Positions 50,316 to 59,600 of a stretch of DNA of 64,000 nt are shown here, piece after piece (the stretch's first letter is position 1; the number at the start of each line of letters is the position of its first letter). The notes below the pieces were generated by a model, which was not told the DNA's origin, searched no databases, and worked only from the letters and a program-made list of their open reading frames with translations. The translations under genes and the position numbers were made by a program. Origin of the DNA: DATBDN01 sp963715995 (lineage in GTDB: Bacteria > Actinomycetota > Thermoleophilia > Solirubrobacterales > Thermoleophilaceae); NCBI GenBank assembly GCA_963715995.1, contig OY970283.1, forward strand, positions 62,001 to 126,000, in the 5' to 3' direction.

Positions 50316-51755
50316 CTAGGGAGCCGCCGCCGCCCGGCAGCTGGCTCCGGCGCAGCCCTCGAGCGCCGTCAGGCGCGCGTGCAGCTCGTCGCGGCTCGGC
50401 TGGTCGAGGCGGTCGTAGAGGTTGTCCATCTCATCGGGATCGCTGTCGAGGTCGTACCACTCGCGGTCGCCCGTGTCGTACTCGACGTAGAGCATGTGCG
50501 CGCTCCGCAGCGCCTCGTACGACGGCGGGTCTCCGCTCGTGACCGCCTGATGGTCGGGGTCGCCGTTCGCCGTCGGGGGGTGGTGATGCTCGATCAGCAC
50601 CTCGTCGCGCCAGTCGAACGGGGTGCTCCCGTGCAGCAGCGGCAGCAGCCCCTCGCCGTCGACGTTGGCGGACGGCGTCACGCCCGCGATGTGCATGAAC
50701 GTGGGCGCCAGGTCGATGTTCTCAGCCAGCTGGGTGGTCGTCGATCCCGGTGTGATGCCAGGGCCGACCACGATCAGGGGGACGCGGACGTCACTGTCGT
50801 AGGCGGTCATCTTGCCCGCGAGCAGGCGGCGCTCGCCCATGTGGTAGCCGTTGTCAGAGCTGAAGACGATGTAGGTGTTCCTGAGCAGATGACGCTGCTT
50901 GAGAAGCCGCCGCACCTGGCCGACCAGCTCGTCGACCGCCTGCACCGACTGCGCGCGCTTGCGGAACTCGGTGTCGAGCGCCAGCTTCTCGTCGTCGCGC
51001 AGCGGCGCCCGATCGCGCAGCCAGGCGGGTGCGTTCTGTGGCTCGACGTCGAACTGAGCGTCGCGCGGCGCCTGAAGACCGGGGAAGTCGTGACTGTCGC
51101 GCGGCGCGGGCGTGGACGGCCTATGCGGCGCGAAGGTGGAGATCTCCAGCATGAACGGTGTCTTGGCCCGGGCCGCGTGGCTGATGAACGCCTTGCCCCG
51201 GCGCCGCAGCACGTCGGTCATGTAGGCGCGCCGGGCGCGGCCGAAGTGGGCCAGCCAGCCGTTGGCGCTCAGGTTGTAGTTGAAGCCCTTGTAACCCCCG
51301 TCGGTGACCTGCCAGTCGCTCCAGCCCGGCGGAATCCGGTCCTCGGGCTGGTAGCCGTTCAGGTACTTGCCCATCAGCGCGGTGCGGTAGCCCGAGGCCT
51401 TGATCCCCGTTGCGAACGTGGAGCTCTGAGCGCCGCGCCGGAACGCCGAAAAGCCGCCGTACGGCGCGGTGTTGGTCAGCACCCCGTGGTTGTGCGGGTA
51501 GCGGCCGGTGAAGATCGACGCGCGCGACGGGCAGCACAGCGAGTCGGTGACGAAGTAGTTCTGGAAGGTCATGCCGTCGCGCTCCATCGCCCGCACGTTC
51601 GGCATGTACTGGACGAGGTTCCAGGACAGGTCGTCGGTCAGGATGAAGACGATGTTCGGGTGCCGCGCAGGCTTCGCGTGCACGGTCGCAGGACCAACCG
51701 AAGTAGCGGCGGTCAGCACGGCGAGCACTGTCGCGAGGGCCAATCGCACGATCAA
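50316..51755 (-). CDS. Secreted type I sulfatase
   Basis: A 479-residue exported enzyme of the alkaline phosphatase superfamily that hydrolyses sulphate esters. The signal peptide spans residues 1-27. The signature CCPSRASIFTGRYPHNHG holds the C-x-P-S-R formylglycine motif (second Cys becomes FGly); calcium ligands are in NIVFILTDDLS, and the second set in VFSSDNGYHMGERRLLAGKMTAYDSDVRVPLIVVGPG. The C-terminal EWYDLDSDPDEMDNLYD is typical. Substrate unknown (aryl or polysaccharide sulphate). Start TTG 51755; a GTG at 51749 is also possible. The two ASST-family genes next to it act on sulphate esters too, which suggests a shared job. Confidence 0.9.
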   Translation of the reverse strand: MIVRLALATVLAVLTAATSVGPATVHAKPARHPNIVFILTDDLSWNLVQYMPNVRAMERDGMTFQNYFVTDSLCCPSRASIFTGRYPHNHGVLTNTAPYGGFSAFRRGAQSSTFATGIKASGYRTALMGKYLNGYQPEDRIPPGWSDWQVTDGGYKGFNYNLSANGWLAHFGRARRAYMTDVLRRRGKAFISHAARAKTPFMLEISTFAPHRPSTPAPRDSHDFPGLQAPRDAQFDVEPQNAPAWLRDRAPLRDDEKLALDTEFRKRAQSVQAVDELVGQVRRLLKQRHLLRNTYIVFSSDNGYHMGERRLLAGKMTAYDSDVRVPLIVVGPGITPGSTTTQLAENIDLAPTFMHIAGVTPSANVDGEGLLPLLHGSTPFDWRDEVLIEHHHPPTANGDPDHQAVTSGDPPSYEALRSAHMLYVEYDTGDREWYDLDSDPDEMDNLYDRLDQPSRDELHARLTALEGCAGASCRAAAAP

Positions 51756-51804
51756 TCAGGGTAGTGGCCCGCAACTCGTTTCCCGCCGGGTTGTTCCTAA
51801 GGGC

Positions 51805-52509
51805 ATGACACGTACGAAGCTGGTAACCGGGCTCGTGGCGGTCGCAGTCAGCGGAACGTTCTTTGCAGGGAGCGCGTTCGCGGCAGACCTCAACGGCACA
51901 AACCATCGGGACAACATCAGGGGTACAACGGGCGCCGACGTGATCGACGCAAGGGCAGGCGCGGACCTCGTGCGCGCGCGTGACGGCAACGACACAGTCA
52001 CGCTCGGCGCAGGCCGCGACCTGGCCTTCCTCGGCAATGGCGACGACAGCGCGAACGGCGGAGACGGGAGCGACTGGATCTTCGGCGGCGACGGCATCGA
52101 CACGATCAACGGCGGCGCCGGCAACGACCGGATCGCCGGCGGCATCGGTGACGACGTGCTGCACGGCGGCGCCGGGAACGACCGCATTTTCGCCAACAAG
52201 GGCCAGGATCAGGTGTTCGGCGACGATGGCAACGACGACCTCTGGGCTCTGTCGCGCTACGACGTCTCCGGCCCAGACGACACCGCCGGCGACACCCTCG
52301 ACGGCGGCAACGGCAACGACACCTTCCACACACGCGACGGCGAGCGCGACACGGTCATCTGCGGGGCTGGGAACGACCGCGTGGTGGCCGACTTCGCCGA
52401 CGTCGTGGACAACTCTTGCGAGAAGGTCATTCGCAAGGCGCCCAAGCCGCATGACGACTCGGGCGAGAACAAGACGCAATCCCCGCGCGAGGATCGCAAG
52501 GGGCTCTAG
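51805..52509 (+). CDS. Secreted RTX-repeat calcium-binding protein
   Basis: A 234-residue exported protein. After a signal peptide (TKLVTGLVAVAVSGTFFAGSAFA) come RTX nonapeptide repeats GGxGxDxLx: GNDTVTLGAGRD, FGGDGIDTINGGAGNDRIAG, GGIGDDVLHGGAGNDRI, FGDDGNDDLW and GGNGNDTFHT. These fold as a calcium-bound parallel beta-roll. The C-terminal 50 residues (DFADVVDNSCEKVIRK..) are a short conserved cap with a Cys. It has no enzymatic domain, so it would be a surface or structural protein. Starts with an AAGG just upstream; a strong terminator follows. Confidence 0.87.
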   Translation: MTRTKLVTGLVAVAVSGTFFAGSAFAADLNGTNHRDNIRGTTGADVIDARAGADLVRARDGNDTVTLGAGRDLAFLGNGDDSANGGDGSDWIFGGDGIDTINGGAGNDRIAGGIGDDVLHGGAGNDRIFANKGQDQVFGDDGNDDLWALSRYDVSGPDDTAGDTLDGGNGNDTFHTRDGERDTVICGAGNDRVVADFADVVDNSCEKVIRKAPKPHDDSGENKTQSPREDRKGL

Positions 52510-52541
52510 CGCAACGCAGTTGCTTCCTCCACCGAAGCGCT

Positions 52542-52575
52542 GAGAGGGCGCCCGCAAGGGCGCCCTCTCGCTTTT
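52542..52575 (+). terminator. Intrinsic terminator after RTX gene (GCAA loop, T run)
   Basis: Perfect 12-bp stem (52542-52553 with 52558-52569) closing a GCAA tetraloop, followed by GCTTTT. Textbook intrinsic terminator; ends shortly before the rpe promoter. Confidence 0.92.
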
Positions 52576-52578
52576 CGG

Positions 52579-52584
52579 TACGTT
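52579..52584 (+). promoter_or_regulatory. -10 box of rpe-acs unit (leaderless)
   Basis: TACGTT, 7 nt before the ATG at 52592 and just after the terminator T run. Confidence 0.45.
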
Positions 52585-52591
52585 GCGGGCG

Positions 52592-53269
52592 ATGCAGACC
52601 CAGCTTCTGCGCGAGCCCCGTGTCGCGCCGTCGATCCTCTCGGCCGATTTCTCAGCCCTCGGGCAACAGGTCGCCGACGTGCTGGACGCCGGAGCGCGCG
52701 TGATCCACTGCGACGTCATGGACGGCCACTTCGTGCCGCCGATCACGCTCGGCCCGCTGGTGGTCGGCTCGCTCGCCGACCAGGTCCACGGCGCCGGCGG
52801 GATCCTCGACGTGCACCTGATGATCGAGCAGCCGGAGCGCCAGATCGCCGAGTTCGCGAAGGCCGGCGCCGACATGATCACGGTGCACTGGGAGGCGACC
52901 GCGCACGTGCACTACACGCTCAAGGCCATCCGCGACGCCGGCTGCATGGCGGGACTGGCCCTGACGCCCGCGACGCCGCCCGAGGCCGTCGGCGACGTGC
53001 TCGACGAGCTCGACAACCTGCTCTGCATGACCGTGAACCCGGGCTGGGGCGGTCAGGCCTTCATCCCCCACTCGATCCGCAAGCTCGAGCGCCTGCGCGA
53101 GCTCCTGCCCGACGGCCTCCCGCTGGAGGTCGACGGCGGCATCGACGCCGACACGGCGCCGCGCTGCCGCGCTGCCGGCGCATCGCTGTTCGTGGCCGGA
53201 TCGGCGGTGTTCGGAAGCGCCGATCCCGGGCATGCATATCTCGAGATCGCAAACGCGATAGGAGGCTGA
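52592..53269 (+). CDS. rpe: Ribulose-phosphate 3-epimerase
   Basis: A 225-residue TIM-barrel enzyme of the pentose phosphate pathway interconverting ribulose-5-P and xylulose-5-P. Signatures: APSILSADFSALGQQV, HCDVMDGHFVPPITLGP (metal Asp and His), LDVHLMIEQPE (His), MTVNPGWGGQAFIP and LEVDGGIDADTAPRC (catalytic Asp and phosphate loop), with GSAVFGSADPG at the end. Starts at ATG 52592, leaderless from the box at 52579. One base separates it from acs, so they are co-transcribed. Confidence 0.97.
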   Translation: MQTQLLREPRVAPSILSADFSALGQQVADVLDAGARVIHCDVMDGHFVPPITLGPLVVGSLADQVHGAGGILDVHLMIEQPERQIAEFAKAGADMITVHWEATAHVHYTLKAIRDAGCMAGLALTPATPPEAVGDVLDELDNLLCMTVNPGWGGQAFIPHSIRKLERLRELLPDGLPLEVDGGIDADTAPRCRAAGASLFVAGSAVFGSADPGHAYLEIANAIGG

Positions 53270-53270
53270 G

Positions 53271-55241
<1,971 letters not shown>

Positions 55242-55245
55242 GGCG

Positions 55246-55251
55246 CATAAT
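55246..55251 (+). promoter_or_regulatory. -10 box of first FecR-module gene (leaderless)
   Basis: CATAAT, 6 nt before the GTG at 55258; close to consensus. Confidence 0.45.
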
Positions 55252-55257
55252 CGGGGG

Positions 55258-56568
55258 GTGCGGACTGCGGTCCTCGCCCCCCTCCTCGCAGTGCTCATCG
55301 TGCCTGCCCCCGCGTTGGCGGGGCGACTGATCGTCACGGGCCACGATGCCGACCGCCGCTGCGCGCTGATGAAGCAGCAGTGCGGCTTCATCAAGACGGC
55401 CATCACGTACGTGCGCGCAACCGCGCCGCACCGCAAGCAGCGCGTGCTGGTACTCGACCACGCGCGCGGGCAGCTCGACGAGGCCATCACCGAGGCCTTC
55501 GCCGGCAAGGAGTACGTCTACGGCGCCGGGTTCGCCCAGGCGAGCTCCGCGCTGCTGCCGACCAAGCGGGTGGATCCGCGCTCGAAGGTCTTCAAGAAGA
55601 TGAAGATCGACGTGAAGCACTTCAGCGCGATCGCGGTCGCCTCCGACCAGAGCTGCGGCGGCTGTGACCTGACGAGCGCCGACGAAGCCGCGATCTGGAA
55701 GCGGCGGGCGGTCATTCAGAAGTTCCTCAACCAGGGCGGCGGCATCTACGTGGGCGCCGGCGGCACGAACGCGGCGAGCTACTACCGCTTCCTGCCGCTG
55801 CCGGCGGCGGGCCCGGGCGACGCCGGCCCGTTCCAGCCGACCTACTACGGCCGCAAGATCGGCTTCAAGGCAAGCGACCTGCAGGGCGCCGTGGCCAACA
55901 CGTTCGCTCCACCCGACGTGGGGCGCATGGACGTCGCGGCCACAAGCGCGAACCTGGTCGGCGACACCCTCATCGCAGATGGGCGCGTGCGGAAGGGCCA
56001 GCTCGTCGCCGACGCAACTATCCCTGCGGTGACCGGCACCAGCTTCGTGGTGCAGCCGGTCAACGGCACCGTGCTGGGCCACCCGCCGGACGATCCCACC
56101 TTCCGCCGCATCGTCGGCAAGGCGAACCTGGTGATGGGCTGGACGCTGGACGTGACGAAGGGCAGGGCACGGCTGACGACCCAGGACAAGTCCGTGCAGC
56201 AGTCGGTCGACGCCTATGAGGGCTTCTTCACGATCCAGCAGGCCACGTCCAGCCCGGTCACCGACCTGGTGCTGCGCAGCGGCAACTTCGACGCGGTCTG
56301 CGGATCGGGCGGCGTGGACATCGCGCGGGCGCACGGCGCCGCGAACACCACGTCCGTGCGCCACCTGTGGGCCAGCGGCAAGGGCAAGTTCCGCACCAAG
56401 GGCCGCTTCGCGGCCGCCACGGTCAGAGGCACCGAGTGGGAGACCGACGACCGCTGCGACGGCACGCTCGTGACGGTGAAGACAGGCGCGGTCTCGGTGT
56501 TCGACCAGGTGCTCCAGACCAACGTGGTCGTGAGCGCCGGCAACTCCTACCTCGCCAAGGCGCCGTAG
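55258..56568 (+). CDS. Secreted protein: ThuA/peptidase-like N-domain plus FecR-like C-terminal module
   Basis: A 436-residue exported protein. Signal peptide residues 1-22. The N-domain (RLIVTGHDADRRCALM ... QRVLVLDHARGQLDEAI, FSAIAVASDQSCGGCDLT, KFLNQGGGIYVGAGGTNAASYYRFLPLP) has the look of class I glutamine-amidotransferase-like/ThuA folds: beta-strand-GHD, and a Gly-rich turn GGGIYVGAGG. No Cys-His-Glu triad can be fixed. Residues about 290-436 form the C-terminal module also found at the ends of the next two genes (GRARLTTQD, YEGFFTIQQ, VTDLVLRSGNF, LWASGKGKFRTKGRFAAATVRGTEW, CDGTLVTVKTGAVSV), which is FecR-like and would be extracellular. GTG start, leaderless. Confidence 0.75.
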   Translation: MRTAVLAPLLAVLIVPAPALAGRLIVTGHDADRRCALMKQQCGFIKTAITYVRATAPHRKQRVLVLDHARGQLDEAITEAFAGKEYVYGAGFAQASSALLPTKRVDPRSKVFKKMKIDVKHFSAIAVASDQSCGGCDLTSADEAAIWKRRAVIQKFLNQGGGIYVGAGGTNAASYYRFLPLPAAGPGDAGPFQPTYYGRKIGFKASDLQGAVANTFAPPDVGRMDVAATSANLVGDTLIADGRVRKGQLVADATIPAVTGTSFVVQPVNGTVLGHPPDDPTFRRIVGKANLVMGWTLDVTKGRARLTTQDKSVQQSVDAYEGFFTIQQATSSPVTDLVLRSGNFDAVCGSGGVDIARAHGAANTTSVRHLWASGKGKFRTKGRFAAATVRGTEWETDDRCDGTLVTVKTGAVSVFDQVLQTNVVVSAGNSYLAKAP

Positions 56569-56640
56569 TCCTTACGGATGATCTTGCGGGTCTGTCCTCG
56601 TTCCGGAGGACGATTTGACCCGAAAAGGGTGGCGGCGTGC

Positions 56641-56668
56641 CGTCAGTCGACCTACGATCGGACTGACG
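56641..56668. promoter_or_regulatory. 8-bp inverted repeat over a -10-like box upstream of the giant protein gene
   Basis: CGTCAGTC (56641-56648) and GACTGACG (56661-56668) flank a TACGAT (56653-56658). Placed 17 bp before the ATG at 56685. Could be an operator for a dimeric regulator, or an RNA hairpin in the leader. Confidence 0.35.
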
Positions 56669-56684
56669 CCAGACCTCCTCCCTG

Positions 56685-59600
56685 ATGTCACGGACTCGAC
56701 ACCTCATGGCCGCATGGACCGCGGCCCTCGCCCTCGCTGCCGTCCTGGCCGCGCCCGCCTCGGCCGACCCGCAGCCTGGCTTCGACGGCCAGTGGGTGAG
56801 CCTCTACTCCAGCGGCACAGGCCTGTTCGACGCGGCCTTCTACGCGCACCACGGCGGCCAGGAGTCGGGGCTCTACTCCCAGAACGCTCTGACCAGTGGC
56901 AAGGGCGACGCGGGGATCGCATTGACCATCTACAGCGCCGACGGCAGCGCCGCCACCGTCTACGGACTGCGCGGCAGTCAGCCGCTCACGCCATACGCGG
57001 CGCCGCACCTGCTCGATCCGCTGGCGGCCGGGACGACGATGGACCCCTACGACCTGGTGTCCTCCTACGTCGCCGGGGACTACGACATCGCGGGCAATTG
57101 CGTGGGCAACCCGTGCCTGAAGGTGACCGAGAACTTCCAGTACGGCGACGACGGCAACCCGAACTCGCAGGCCGGCGACGACGTGCTCGTGAAGTACCAC
57201 GTCGACAACGAAGGAGACCAGGCCGTCCGCTTCCGGCTGACGGCAGCAGCGGACGTGGAGCCTGGCTACGACGAGGGCGGCCTCGGGCTCCACGTGGCCG
57301 GCCCGCCCCAGATCGTCGGCACCCAGAACCCGGCCTACGGCGGCGAGGTCGCGCTCCAGGAGTCGGGCGCGCGCACGTTCAGCCACTACCAGGAGGACAT
57401 CGCCTACCGGGTCTGGGCACGGATCGAGCGGCCGCTCAGCTCGGGCGCAAGCGGGCTCTCCGACAGCGTGAACCCCGCCTACGGCGACAAGGCGGTCGCC
57501 GCCGAGTGGGACAACTACAACAGCGTCGCGACGCCGCTCGCGCCCGGGGCCGGCGGGGCGGACTTCCAATACCTGTTGCTGTTCCACGACTGGGACCCGC
57601 TCTCGTTCACGGACCCGCAGCCGTTCGACGCACCGAAGCTGGCGGTGAGCGGCGCCTCGGTGACCGTCCAGACGACGGCGAAGAACTACGACGGGACGAA
57701 CGACACCGCTCCTGTCCGCTGGCGCGTGAACAGCGGCCCCAACGCCGCGTCCGTCTACAACGGTCCTTACACGCGTGTGCCGGCAGCGGGGGCGGCCACG
57801 GGCGGGCATGCTGACCTGACCTGGCAGAACACGGCGACTGACGTCAACCCGTTCACAGGCGACGACGCGGACGCGTTCGTGGACCTGAACGACAACGGCA
57901 TCCACGACAGCTGGGAGCCGGCCGACTACCGCTTCGTCTACTGGTACGACCAGGTCGAGATCGACCCGTATGACAACAACCCCGAGATAGGCACGAACGA
58001 TCCTGTCGACGTCGGCGTCTACGACTCCGGCTCCAAGAGCCCGCAGTCGCTGCCGTTCCTCTACAAGGTCTCGGGGGTGGGCAATCCACCGTCGAACAGC
58101 ACGGTTGGCGCAGCGTCGTGCGACCCGATCAGCGGCCCCTGCGAGTACCCGGATATCGACGTGACGAGCAACGCACCGGGCGACGACTGGATCGACGTGT
58201 GGGTGAACCTGAACCCGGGCAGCGGCGCGGGGCAGGACAGCGACTACACCGATCCCGGCGAGCACCGGCGCATGAAGATCACCTGGCAGAACTACCAGCT
58301 CCAGCTGTTCCCGGCCGACCAGGCTGCTGTCCACGGGAGCACCGCGACGATCACGGCGCGGCTGCGGGACGAGAACTTCGACGCGGTCGAGGGCGTGAGC
58401 CTGCACTACACGGTCTCGGGACCGAATGGCTACAGCGCCTCGGGCACGACCAGCCCGACCGTGGCCGACGCCTTCGGCGAGTACGGCGCCGCCGACGTGG
58501 TGCTGGCGAGCCCGCCGACGAACGGGCAGTCGAAGGTGACCGTGTGGCAGGAGCTCGGCGGCAGTGCCAGCGCCCCGGACGCGAACGACCTGATCGCCAG
58601 CTCGACGATCGACTGGGCCGCCGCGCCAACGACTCGCTTCACCCTGAGCCCCGACGCGACCAACAAGACGGTCGGTGCCGGGGCGGCCACCGTGACCGCG
58701 ACCCTGCTGGACGACAACGGCAGCGCGGACGCGACCCCTTACACGATTGTCTACCGCAACAATTCAGGCCCAGATGGCTTCCTTGGCGAGCGGACGGTCA
58801 CGAACGGGGCGACCGGCCACGCGACGATCCCGCTGAACGGCGTCAGCGCGGGCACCGATCACGTCTCGGCCTACGTCGACTACAACGGCAACGACGTGGA
58901 GGACGGCAACGAGCCGACCGCGACGGCGAACGTGAACTGGAACGACCCGATCAGCGCCTACGCCGACTCGCAGACCTACGCCGAGGGCACGGAGGCGGGC
59001 GTCTATCTCCAGCTCTACAACCCCAACGGCGCGCCCGCCCCGGCCACGCACTTCACCTGGAGCGTGACGTCCGGCCCGAACGTGGGCCAGGCCGGCGCTG
59101 GCGACACGGGCAGCGGCTTCGACGCTGGGGTGGGCTCGTTCACCTACACCGGCGGCATGACCCAGGGGATCGACGTCGTGCATGTCAGCTTCACGGATGC
59201 GGGCGACACGCACTCGACCGACGTCTCGGTCGCGTGGATCGACAACCTGAGCGTGACCGGGCTGCCCAGCGACGTGTCGACCGGTGCGAAGGTGTCGGCC
59301 AGCATCACGCTGCTGAACGCGAGCACCACGGGGCCGGCCCCGACAGGCACCGCGATCGCCTACAACCTTGGCGAGGCGGCCGGCTCGGGCTACGCAAAGA
59401 CCGACAGCGTCGAGACGGACGCGGCCGGCCACGCCACGATCAGCTGGACGCCGACCGTGGCGGGCACGGACTACCTGACCGCCTGGGCCGACTACAACCA
59501 CAACGGCGAGTGGGACTACAGCGAGCCGATCGAATACCAGTACGTCCAGGTCCACAACCGTGTCGAGGTAACGCCGGCGATCGACTCCAAGTGGCAGGGC

